From positions 1 through 6,107 of the forward strand of contig JANJSW010000064.1 in NCBI GenBank assembly GCA_024711415.1: a stretch of 6,107 nucleotides of DNA, written 5' to 3'. The notes beneath the pieces were generated by a model. It did not search any database. It saw only the letters and a program-made list of their open reading frames with translations, and was not told the DNA's origin. Both the position numbers and the translations under genes were made by a program. The stretch's first letter is position 1. Every line of letters starts with the position of its first letter. This DNA is from Thermomonas sp. GTDB taxonomy: Bacteria > Pseudomonadota > Gammaproteobacteria > Xanthomonadales > Xanthomonadaceae. This document shows, in pieces, positions 1 through 5,637 of this stretch.

Positions 1-69
1 GCTGGCCGGCGCCGGCTGAAAACTTCGTTGCTCGTCATGGGGCGGCCGTACCGCCCGGGAGAGAGGCCG

Positions 70-249
70 ATGTTTCATTCCAGGGAACCGAAATACCGCG
101 TCGGTTACACCGGGCCGGAGCGCCGTCGCGGCGAGCGCCGCGTGAATGGCGACCGTCGGGAGATGATCCGCTTCGATCTTGACCGCGGCGAGCGTCGCAG
201 CGGCAAGGACCGGCGTTGCCAGAATTGGGACGCGGCCCACTCTCGCTAG
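70..249 (+). CDS. Small arginine-rich protein of unknown function (59 aa)
   Basis: I do not recognise a function. The 59-residue protein is strongly charged: 16 Arg and 2 Lys against about 10 Asp/Glu. The arginines fall in short recurring blocks: PERRRGERR (16-24), GDRREMIRF (27-35) and RGERRSGKDRR (39-49). There is no signal peptide or membrane segment, so it is probably cytoplasmic, and RNA or nucleic-acid binding is only a guess from composition. From memory, similar short proteins with a DRREMxRF...DRRSGKDRR pattern occur in Xanthomonas and Pseudomonas relatives, which supports a real gene. I chose ATG 70 because GGAG at 58-61 and GAGG at 63-66 form a Shine-Dalgarno region; TTG 28 or ATG 37 in the same frame would give up to 73 aa. 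Its TAG stop (247-249) overlaps the minus-strand stop of the corA remnant (246-248), so the two genes converge with shared stop bases. Confidence 0.7.
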   Translation: MFHSREPKYRVGYTGPERRRGERRVNGDRREMIRFDLDRGERRSGKDRRCQNWDAAHSR

Positions 250-296
250 AGCCAGCCGATCCGCCGCAGGTAGCGGTACAGCAGCACGCAGAACAG
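245..296. repeat. 52-bp perfect direct repeat, left copy (corA 3' end)
   Basis: This stretch is identical at all 52 positions to 1928-1979. On the minus strand it encodes the last 16 residues of CorA (LFCVLLYRYLRRIGWL), the TAG stop and one further base. The match ends at once on both sides: c244 against g1927, and t297 against c1980. The copy overlaps the last bases and stop codon of the small plus-strand gene. The two copies flank the secreted-protein gene in direct orientation, so recombination between them would remove about 1.68 kb. Confidence 0.95.
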
Positions 297-339
297 TCTC
301 GCGCAGCATGTCCATGCTGGCGCCGGCGCACGCTGCCCA
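246..339 (-). pseudogene. Remnant of a second corA gene, internally deleted
   Basis: Reading the minus strand, 297-335 matches the intact corA at 2174-2212 in 32 of 39 positions, without gaps. It would translate as AACAGASMDMLRE against CorA residues 238-250 (AARVGDSIDTLRE). Directly after it comes the 52-bp perfect copy of the corA 3' end (residues 316-331 plus stop). About 194 bp of corA lying between these parts (roughly codons 251-315) are missing, which removes membrane helix 1 and the GMN motif. Because 194 is not a multiple of three, the two parts are out of frame. No start codon or upstream corA sequence is recognisable beyond about 340. This is a dead fragment. The contrast between 82% and 100% identity in adjacent segments suggests that the terminal 52 bp were homogenised or exchanged recently. 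Confidence 0.75.
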
Positions 340-365
340 GGGTGTGCAAACCAAGGGTGTGCAAA
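339..365. repeat. Tandem 12-bp repeat agggtgtgcaaa, two copies
   Basis: The 12-mer agggtgtgcaaa occurs at 339-350 and again at 354-365, separated by cca, a period of 15 bp. It lies between the corA remnant and the terminator hairpin of the secreted-protein gene. Two copies of a short unit could be slippage debris in non-coding DNA or a paired protein-binding site; nothing in the sequence decides between them. Confidence 0.6.
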
Positions 366-368
366 GAA

Positions 369-390
369 GCGGGCTCCCGAAGGAGCCCGC
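369..390 (-). terminator. Intrinsic terminator of the secreted-protein gene
   Basis: On the minus strand this reads GCGGGCTCC-TTCG-GGAGCCCGC, a perfect 9-bp stem closed by a stable TTCG tetraloop and followed by TTCTTTG. It starts 28 bases after the stop codon at 419. Strong GC stem, UUCG loop and a short U-rich tail are the standard features of a Rho-independent terminator. On the plus strand the hairpin is followed by AAGTGT, so it would not terminate in that direction. Confidence 0.88.
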
Positions 391-396
391 AAGTGT

Positions 397-425
397 CCCG
401 TAACAGGGGGAAGAGGTGTTACGGG
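397..425 (-). repeat. Inverted repeat across the stop codon of the secreted-protein gene
   Basis: cccgtaaca (397-405) and tgttacggg (417-425) are perfect 9-bp inverted repeats with an 11-base loop. The arm at 417-425 contains the TAA stop (complement of 419-421) and the preceding codon. In the mRNA this would form a second hairpin just upstream of the terminator stem. It may protect the 3' end or assist termination. The arms match perfectly; the function is inferred. Confidence 0.6.
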
Positions 426-1765
426 AAGCTGTAGGCGCAAGGCGTCGGCGAGAGCAGGCCGGCACCGTTGTTCAACGCGTCCAGCCAGTTCTTCAGGCTT
501 TCCTGGTAGGCGCGGTTGGGATCGCCGGCGAAGGTGGTGCCGTCCGCGGCCAGCGCGGCGTCGGCCGCGGCGATCAACGCGTTGACGGTCATGCCGGCCG
601 GCACGTAGTAGCCACCGCCGTTCACGAAGCCGTTGTAGACGTTCAGTCGCATTGCCGACAGCTGCACCGACAGCATGTAGGCCATGTTGACGGCATCGCC
701 ATTGAGCAGCCAGTTGCGGAACTGGGTCTTGGTGAAGGCGTCGAAGTGGCTGCCGTCGGCGTTGCGCAGGTTGAGTGCATACAGCACCTGCAGGTCATCG
801 CTGCCGATCAGCGACTGTCCGTTCTTGTTGCTCCAGAAGCCGAGCGTCCTGCCATTGCTCGGCACCGTGCAGTAGTTGCCGAACAGCACGCTGGTGACCT
901 GGCCGGCGACGACGGCGAGCGGGCCGGCTGGATTCTCCGGCGAACCATCGTGACCGGTGTAGATGGTCGCCGAATGCACCCAGTTGCCCTGGGTCGGGAC
1001 GCCTTCCTCTACCGTGTAGTCGATGCCCGGCAGCAGGTTGTCCCATTGCGCGGAACCAGCGCTGGTGTAGCGGGTGGAGTCGATCCCCTGCTCGAACGAG
1101 CCGAGGGTCATCTTCCAGCCGTCAAGCAGGATGTCGATGTTCTGGTCGTAGTGGCCATCGGCGTCGGCGTCGTAGAACTTGTACGCACGCACGCTGCCGG
1201 TGGGCGGCGTGGTGGGCGTGGTGGGCCCGACCTTGAAGTTGTCGGTCTTGGTGCTTCCGGGAACGAAGCCGGCCAGCCCGCAATCCACCGCGGCCCCGCA
1301 GGCGGCGGCGAAATCGCTGGCGCGGGTGATCCAGACCTTGTACACGCCGCCGCCATTCGGGGTGTCGTCGTAGGGGATGAGCTGGATCGCCAGGCTGCCG
1401 CAGGGGCTGGTGCCGCCGTTCGCATGCGTGCCCAGGTTGGTCGAGATGCGGCCGTTCGTGACCTGGAACGTACGCTCCCAGATGCTGTCGGTGGAAAGCA
1501 GGTACTGGCCAGACGGGTCGGTGACCTGGAAGTGGTAGGTGCCGTCGTCGAGCATGCCGCCCGTGCACTGCGGGAAATTGCTGGGCCCGCCGTTCAGATA
1601 CACCGATGGTTTCGTCGGGTACTGGTTGGCGTTGACCAATGCATGGTCGCCCGTGCTGGTGTAGATCGCGCCATTGATGGCTTCGGCTTGCGCGAGGGGA
1701 GTGAACAAGGTGCCGAGGACGAGTACGGTCGCAGCCGCGAGCCGTGGGGAGTGGAATGCAGACAT
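419..1765 (-). CDS. Secreted multidomain protein of unknown function (prealbumin/SdrD_B-like domain)
   Basis: This 448-aa protein begins with a typical Sec signal peptide: hydrophobic residues 9-24, cleavage probably after AQA (25-27). Residues about 28-179 form a Gly/Asn/Thr-rich region ending in KTDNFKV that resembles beta-sandwich modules of other secreted proteins. A PTTPTTPPTG linker (181-190) leads to a prealbumin-like/SdrD_B-type domain (about 191-298) with the calcium-loop-like motif YDADADGHYD (198-207). From 299 there is a Cys-led segment with GRTLGFWSNKNGQ (305-317), then a mostly helical tail with NMAYMLSVQLSAMRLNV (360-376). I recall this TLGFWSNKNG plus helical tail from uncharacterised secreted proteins. 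It has six cysteines after the signal peptide and no LPXTG motif, membrane anchor or catalytic motif. ATG 1763-1765 is preferred because it starts the signal peptide, with AGGG upstream; the ORF is open to 1846. It lies between two 52-bp corA repeats and looks less GC-rich than the operon (sampled 58% at 601-660 against 73% at 3001-3060). Confidence 0.88.
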   Translation of the reverse strand: MSAFHSPRLAAATVLVLGTLFTPLAQAEAINGAIYTSTGDHALVNANQYPTKPSVYLNGGPSNFPQCTGGMLDDGTYHFQVTDPSGQYLLSTDSIWERTFQVTNGRISTNLGTHANGGTSPCGSLAIQLIPYDDTPNGGGVYKVWITRASDFAAACGAAVDCGLAGFVPGSTKTDNFKVGPTTPTTPPTGSVRAYKFYDADADGHYDQNIDILLDGWKMTLGSFEQGIDSTRYTSAGSAQWDNLLPGIDYTVEEGVPTQGNWVHSATIYTGHDGSPENPAGPLAVVAGQVTSVLFGNYCTVPSNGRTLGFWSNKNGQSLIGSDDLQVLYALNLRNADGSHFDAFTKTQFRNWLLNGDAVNMAYMLSVQLSAMRLNVYNGFVNGGGYYVPAGMTVNALIAAADAALAADGTTFAGDPNRAYQESLKNWLDALNNGAGLLSPTPCAYSFP

Positions 1766-1927
1766 GACGAGGGGCCCTGCTGGGTGGCAACCCCCGCCTC
1801 CGCCCCATCCGGACGTACCGCATGTCATTTGGAGTTGCCGACTCATAACCGGAAACCACGCGGAAAGTCGGACAGCCAGCCGACGAACGGTTGGGTTCGG
1901 CCCGGCGACCTGTGGACGACCGGGTCG
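1766..1927. other. Intergenic region between corA and the secreted-protein gene
   Basis: These 162 bp separate the corA stop from the start of the secreted-protein gene and must hold any promoter private to that gene. I see no convincing -35/-10 pair. An 11-bp palindrome, cgacc-g-ggtcg (1917-1927), directly abuts the right 52-bp repeat. It could fold just after the corA stop in mRNA but has no following U tract, so it is a poor terminator. A small inverted repeat gtcgg/ccgac (1867-1871, 1880-1884) is also present. No gene is supported here. Confidence 0.5.
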
Positions 1928-1979
1928 GCTAGAGCCAGCCGATCCGCCGCAGGTAGCGGTACAGCAGCACGCAGAACAG
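1928..1979. repeat. 52-bp perfect direct repeat, right copy (end of intact corA)
   Basis: Identical to 245-296. Here the repeat is the genuine 3' end of the intact corA: codons 316-331, the stop, and one base past it. Divergence from the left copy begins just beyond the stop on one side and inside membrane helix 2 on the other. Together the copies bracket 1,631 bp (297-1927). Confidence 0.95.
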
Positions 1980-2924
1980 CGCCACCACGCCGATCAGCAC
2001 GGGGTAGGCATAGCGGCCCTGCAGCTCCGGCATGTGCTGGAAATTCATCCCGTACCAGCTGGCGATGAGCGTCGGCGCGGCCAGCAGGCCGGCCCAGCCG
2101 GCCAGCTTCTTGACGATCTCGCCCTGTGCCACGGTGACCAGCGACAGGTTCACGTTCATCGCCGCCGCCACCATCTCGCGCAGGGTGTCGATGCTGTCGC
2201 CGACGCGCGCGGCGTGGTCCAGCACGTCGCGCATGTAGGGCTTCACCTCGTCGGGGATGGCGAACACCGGGGTGCGGATCAGCTGCGAGAGGATGTCCTG
2301 CATCGGCGCCACCGACAGCCGCATCTGGGTCAGCTCCTTGCGCAGCGCATACAGGCGCTTGATGGTGCCGCGCCTGTAGCTTTCGGCGAACACGTCCTGC
2401 TCCAGTGCGTCCAGCTCCTGCTCGAAGGCGGAGACGATCGGCTGGTAGTTGTCGACGATGAAGTCCAGCACCGCGTGCAGGGCGATGCTGGGGCCGTGGG
2501 CAAGCACCTCGGGTTCGCGTTCCAGCCGCTGCCGCACCGGCGCGAAGCTGAGCGAGGCGCCGTGGCGCACCGTCATCAGGAAGCGCGGGCCGATGAAGAC
2601 ATGGGTTTCGCCGAAGCGCACATGGCCATCGATCCGCTGCGCGGTATGCGCGGCGATGAACAGGGTGCTGCCGTAGGGCTCCAGCTTGGGCCGCTGGTGC
2701 GCGTGGTGGGCGTCCTCCACCGCCAGGTCGTGCAGGGCGAATTCTTCCTGCATCTTGTCCAGCAGCGATTCCTCGGGTTCGTACAGGCCCACCCAGACGA
2801 AGCTGCCGTCGTCGATGGCGAGCACGTCGCTGATCTGCTCGAGGGTGATGTCGCGGCGCTTCCCACTGCGGTCGTAGGCGGCGCAGTTGACCACGCAGGC
2901 GGGTTGGGCGGGCAGGCTGCTCAT
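1929..2924 (-). CDS. corA: CorA-family magnesium/cobalt channel
   Basis: CorA forms a homopentameric inner-membrane channel that lets Mg2+, and also Co2+ or Ni2+, into the cell, gated by Mg2+ on its cytoplasmic domain. The 331-aa product has the usual length and layout: a large cytoplasmic alpha/beta domain (about 10-160), a long helical stalk (about 160-272), membrane helix 1 (about 272-291), the signature YGMNF with GMN at 292-294, the loop QHMPEL (296-301), membrane helix 2 (about 306-324) and the basic tail YRYLRRIGWL. The GMN motif with MPEL loop fits CorA better than ZntB. The ATG at 2924 has AGGA seven bases upstream and lies 31 bp after the stop of the preceding gene, so it is probably the last gene of the ybeZ-ybeY-corC operon. 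Its last 52 bp are duplicated near the left end of the window. Confidence 0.95.
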   Translation of the reverse strand: MSSLPAQPACVVNCAAYDRSGKRRDITLEQISDVLAIDDGSFVWVGLYEPEESLLDKMQEEFALHDLAVEDAHHAHQRPKLEPYGSTLFIAAHTAQRIDGHVRFGETHVFIGPRFLMTVRHGASLSFAPVRQRLEREPEVLAHGPSIALHAVLDFIVDNYQPIVSAFEQELDALEQDVFAESYRRGTIKRLYALRKELTQMRLSVAPMQDILSQLIRTPVFAIPDEVKPYMRDVLDHAARVGDSIDTLREMVAAAMNVNLSLVTVAQGEIVKKLAGWAGLLAAPTLIASWYGMNFQHMPELQGRYAYPVLIGVVALFCVLLYRYLRRIGWL

Positions 2925-2955
2925 CGCCGCATCCTGCCTGCCGCGACCACGGGCA

Positions 2956-4152
2956 TCAAGCGCGCGCCGGGCGCGACCACAGCCGCGCGAACGCCAGGTG
3001 CAGCGGCAGCAGCAGGGCGATCCAGTGGCCGTTGCGCTGCGGCACCGCCTGCAGCCACAGCGGCAGGCAGGCCAGTGCCGCCAGCACCGCCACCGCCAGC
3101 AGCAGCGCGCGGAAGCGCGGCGAAGGCATGCGCCCGCGCAGCAGCGCCCACGCGCCGGGCAGCAGCAGCAGGCATAGCGGGTCCATCAGCAGCAGGTTGC
3201 GGTTGGCCCACAGCGCGCGGTGTTCGGTGAACGCCCAGCTCAACGCCAGCACCGCGCCCAGCAATCCGCACAGCAGCCAGAAGCCGCCAGCCAGCGCCGC
3301 CAGCGTGCGCGGGTAGCGCCTGCCCAGGGCCAGCGCCGCCAGAGCGAGGGTGACGCCCGCCAGCAGCCAAGGCCACAGCGGCAGCGCCTGCTCGACCGGT
3401 TCGGCGGCCTGCCGCTGCGGCAGCAGTTCGATCTCCGCCGCCACCAGCGGGCGACCGTCGGCGCGGGTCATCTTGCGCAGGTCGTCGGCCAGCCGGCGCG
3501 GCAGGAAGCCCTGCTCCCAGCGGCTCAGCGCGCGGTCGCCGAATGGCCCGATCCCGATGTCGAAGCCCAGCCACATCCACGGCGCCGGCGCGGCCAGCCG
3601 CAGCGATTCGCTGCGGTAGGTATCGCCGCTGGAGCGGCCCTCCAGCTGCTTGCGCAGGTGCCCGTCCAGCGCGCGGTCGAGTGCGTCGCGCACGCGGGTG
3701 GCGCAGTTGTCGGTGTAGTAGTCGTATCGGTAGCGCGCGTTCTCGGGCTTGGCGTTCTCGGCCAGGTCGGCGGCCAGCCGGCGCGCCTGCGCTGGGTCCA
3801 GGTCCAGCCATTGCAGGGTCGCGCCGCGTCCGACCTCGCGGTAGTAGGCCAGGTCTTCCTCCAGCGGCAGCGCCACCAGCAGGTAGCGCATCTCGCCCTT
3901 GGCGAAGCGCTGGGCGAAGCCGTCCTCTTCCAGGTCGAAGAAGCCGAAGTTGTAGCTGACCGGCCCGGGCCGCGCAGGGTCGTCGACCACGATGGCGTCG
4001 TGGCCGAAGCGCTCCCAGAAGATGTCGCCCGGGCCCATCGTCACCACGCCGATGCGCGGGGCAGGGGGCTGCGCCGTCGGGGCAGTTTGTGCCCGCGCAA
4101 TTCCCGCTGCGCACAGCAGCAGGACAAGCATGCACCACACGGCCATGCGCAT
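2956..4152 (-). CDS. Lnb-like membrane protein (Lnb_N/DUF4105 domain plus five TM helices)
   Basis: The 398-aa product has a signal peptide/N-terminal anchor (hydrophobic 4-18, ARA at 19-21 before QTAPT), then a periplasmic domain of the DUF4105 type, now called Lnb N-terminal domain. Its hallmarks are visible: FGHDAI (49-54, His51) and YDYYTDNCATRVRD (143-156, Cys150), a Cys/His pair as in a thiol-type transferase. The C-terminal half carries about five membrane helices (roughly 259-278, 284-307, 319-338, 347-366, 376-390) and the segment ALWANRNLLLMDPL (313-326). Lnb of Bacteroides N-acylates lipoproteins, and this domain order matches it. Activity here is inferred; many Proteobacteria with Lnt also carry DUF4105 proteins. 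I chose ATG 4152 because GGAG stands six bases upstream. ATG 4167 has no spaced ribosome site, and the longest form (to 4218) would overlap corC. It sits in the operon position that lnt has in enterobacteria. Confidence 0.85.
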   Translation of the reverse strand: MRMAVWCMLVLLLCAAGIARAQTAPTAQPPAPRIGVVTMGPGDIFWERFGHDAIVVDDPARPGPVSYNFGFFDLEEDGFAQRFAKGEMRYLLVALPLEEDLAYYREVGRGATLQWLDLDPAQARRLAADLAENAKPENARYRYDYYTDNCATRVRDALDRALDGHLRKQLEGRSSGDTYRSESLRLAAPAPWMWLGFDIGIGPFGDRALSRWEQGFLPRRLADDLRKMTRADGRPLVAAEIELLPQRQAAEPVEQALPLWPWLLAGVTLALAALALGRRYPRTLAALAGGFWLLCGLLGAVLALSWAFTEHRALWANRNLLLMDPLCLLLLPGAWALLRGRMPSPRFRALLLAVAVLAALACLPLWLQAVPQRNGHWIALLLPLHLAFARLWSRPARA

Positions 4153-4192
4153 GCACCGCTCCGCCATTCCCGCCGGGTCGGAAACGCCGGCC

Positions 4193-5071
4193 TCAGGCTT
4201 CCGCATGCACGCCCACATGCAGCGCGATCAGGCGGCGCGCATCGGCGCGGGCGACGCGGAAGGTGAAGCGACCCAGGGTCAGCTCCTCGCCGGCCTCCGG
4301 CAAGTGACCGATGGCCGCGGTGAGCAGGCCGCCGATGGTGTCGTACTCGTCGTCGGCGAAATCCGCGCCGAAGCGCTCGTTGAAGTCGGAGATCGGGGTC
4401 AGCGCATCGACCACGAACTGGCCGTCGGCCTGCGCCGCGATCAGCACACCCTCGTCGGCGGCATCGTCGTGTTCGTCGTCGATGTCGCCGACGATCTCTT
4501 CCAGCACGTCCTCGATGGTCACCAGCCCGGCCACGCCGCCGTATTCGTCGATCACGATGGCCATGTGGTTGCGCGATTGCCGGAACTCGCGCAGCAGCAC
4601 GTTGAGGTTCTTCGATTCCGGGATCAGCACCGCCGGGCGCAGCAGCTCGTGGATGGTCGCCGGGCCGTTGTCGGTGACCACCCCGCGCAGCAGGTCCTTG
4701 GCCAGCAGGATGCCCAGGATCTCGTCCTTGTCCTCGCCGTGCACCGGGAAGCGCGAGTGGCCGGATTCCACCACCTGCTTCATCAGGTCGAGGAACTTCC
4801 CGTCCGCTGGCAGCGCGACCATCTGCGAACGCGACACCATCACGTCGCCCACGGTCATGTCGGCGATGTTCACCGCGCCTTCCATCATCCGCAGGGTGTC
4901 GGGGCCGATCAGGCCGTCGGCCTGCACGTCCCGCAGCAGCTCGACCAGGTCCTCGCGGCTGGTCGGCTCGCCGGAAAGGGCGGCACTGATGCGCTCCAGC
5001 CAGGATCGGTGGGGTTTCTCGGCGGGTCTTTCTTCAGAGTCGGCCGGGAGCCGACTGTCGTCCTCGGACAT
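4193..5071 (-). CDS. corC: CorC/YbeX-type CBS-domain protein (Mg2+/Co2+ homeostasis)
   Basis: This 292-aa protein belongs to the CorC (YbeX) family, cytosolic CBS-pair proteins linked to Mg2+/Co2+ efflux and to ribosome-related phenotypes. Order: a charged N-terminal tail with LLRDVQADGLI (45-55); CBS 1 (about 73-130) with VGDVMVSRSQMVAL and SGHSRFPV (103-110); CBS 2 (about 145-198) with the family signature IDEYGGVAGLVTIEDVLEEI (174-193); an acidic stretch (197-207); and a C-terminal CorC_HlyC domain (about 215-286) with DEYDTIGGLL (241-250). There is no DUF21 membrane domain, so it is the short soluble form, like E. coli YbeX. The ATG at 5071 starts the recognisable MSEDDS N-terminus; its ribosome site is weak (GAGG 12 bases upstream). 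The gene follows ybeY after 74 bp, the widest gap in this operon. Confidence 0.95.
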   Translation of the reverse strand: MSEDDSRLPADSEERPAEKPHRSWLERISAALSGEPTSREDLVELLRDVQADGLIGPDTLRMMEGAVNIADMTVGDVMVSRSQMVALPADGKFLDLMKQVVESGHSRFPVHGEDKDEILGILLAKDLLRGVVTDNGPATIHELLRPAVLIPESKNLNVLLREFRQSRNHMAIVIDEYGGVAGLVTIEDVLEEIVGDIDDEHDDAADEGVLIAAQADGQFVVDALTPISDFNERFGADFADDEYDTIGGLLTAAIGHLPEAGEELTLGRFTFRVARADARRLIALHVGVHAEA

Positions 5072-5105
5072 GGGGCGTGGGGGCCTCGTGGTTGCAACGA
5101 TGGGG

Positions 5106-5134
5106 AGTCTAGCGAATCCGCGTGGAGACGGCAG
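5106..5134 (-). promoter_or_regulatory. Possible internal promoter upstream of corC
   Basis: In the 74-bp gap between ybeY and corC the minus strand reads CTGCCG (5129-5134), 17 bases, then TAGACT (5106-5111). The -10 candidate matches TATAAT at four of six positions and the spacing is ideal, but the -35 candidate is poor. It could give corC, the Lnb-like gene and corA some expression independent of ybeZ-ybeY. This is a weak, motif-only call. Confidence 0.25.
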
Positions 5135-5145
5135 GAACGGCGGGT

Positions 5146-5628
5146 TCAGGCGTCGAGGTAGGGATCGGGCAGGCCCAGTCCGGCCAGGATCTCGCGTTCC
5201 AGCCGTTCCATCGCCTCGGCCTCCTGCGCGTCCTCGTGATCCCAGCCCAGCAGGTGCAGGCAGCCGTGCACGGTCAGGTGGGCGTAATGCGCGCCCAGCG
5301 GCTTGCGCTGTTCCTGCGCTTCGCGCGCCACCACCGGCGCGCACAGCACCAGGTCGCCCAGCAGCGGCAGCTTCACGCCTTTAGGCAGGCCTTCCGGCAG
5401 TTCCGCCGGGAAGCTGAGTACGTTGGTGGCGTAATCCTTGCCGCGATAGTGGTGGTTGAGCGCGCGCCCTTCCTTTTCGTCGACGATGCGGATGGCCAGG
5501 TCGGCCTCGCGGATGCGCCCCTCCAGCGCGGCCGCCACCCATTTGCGGAAGCTCACCGCGGCGGGCACGCCGGCGCGCGGCGCGGCGTAGCCGACGGCGA
5601 CATCAAGACGGATCGGACCCTTGGTCAT
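5146..5628 (-). CDS. ybeY: Endoribonuclease YbeY (rRNA maturation factor)
   Basis: YbeY is a zinc-dependent single-strand endoribonuclease acting in the cytoplasm on 16S rRNA 3'-end maturation and 70S quality control. The 160-aa length is normal. The metal site H-x3-H-x5-H is intact: His121, His125 and His131 in [15 protein letters not shown] (117-131). The conserved [17 protein letters not shown] block (58-74) and the [14 protein letters not shown] strand (91-104) are also present. The ATG at 5628 is nine bases after the stop of the PhoH-like gene, and its ribosome site AGGA overlaps that TAG stop (TAGGA), which suggests translational coupling. Confidence 0.97.
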   Translation of the reverse strand: MTKGPIRLDVAVGYAAPRAGVPAAVSFRKWVAAALEGRIREADLAIRIVDEKEGRALNHHYRGKDYATNVLSFPAELPEGLPKGVKLPLLGDLVLCAPVVAREAQEQRKPLGAHYAHLTVHGCLHLLGWDHEDAQEAEAMERLEREILAGLGLPDPYLDA

Positions 5629-5637
5629 GGGCGCATC

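Noticed and set aside
1..19. Possible end of an upstream plus-strand gene (TGA at 17-19) and the palindrome gccggcgccggc at 5-16
   Set aside because: Only six codons are visible, with nothing to identify a gene. The palindrome has no T tract and such GC palindromes are common in DNA of this composition.
1766..1927. Riboswitch or clear promoter upstream of the secreted-protein gene
   Set aside because: I compared the leader with the cyclic-di-GMP riboswitch pattern and with -35/-10 boxes by eye. Only small hairpins such as GGGT-TGCC-ACCC are present, without conserved core motifs.
245..1979. Insertion sequence or transposon bounded by the 52-bp repeats
   Set aside because: There is no transposase, no terminal inverted repeats, and the duplicated sequence is far longer than a normal target-site duplication.
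416..2068. 550-codon open frame on the plus strand
   Set aside because: It runs antisense through the secreted-protein gene and the corA end. The minus-strand products have a signal peptide and CorA motifs, whereas this frame gives low-complexity Val/Gly/Arg-rich sequence typical of antisense frames in GC-rich DNA.
2921..4156. 411-codon minus-strand frame overlapping the Lnb-like gene
   Set aside because: It is an out-of-frame shadow, Arg/Ala/Gly-rich. The frame ending at 2956 has the signal peptide, the FGHDAI and TDNCATRVRD motifs and the membrane helices.
5072..5344. Long N-terminal extension of corC up to 5344
   Set aside because: It would overlap ybeY and is Arg/Gly/Pro-rich. The conserved protein begins at ATG 5071.
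1674..5384. Other long plus-strand frames (1674-3230, 3220-4266, 3992-5161, 4311-5384)
   Set aside because: All are antisense to well-recognised genes (corA, the Lnb-like gene, corC, ybeY) and read as repetitive Arg/Ala/Gln/Ser-rich sequence with no family features.
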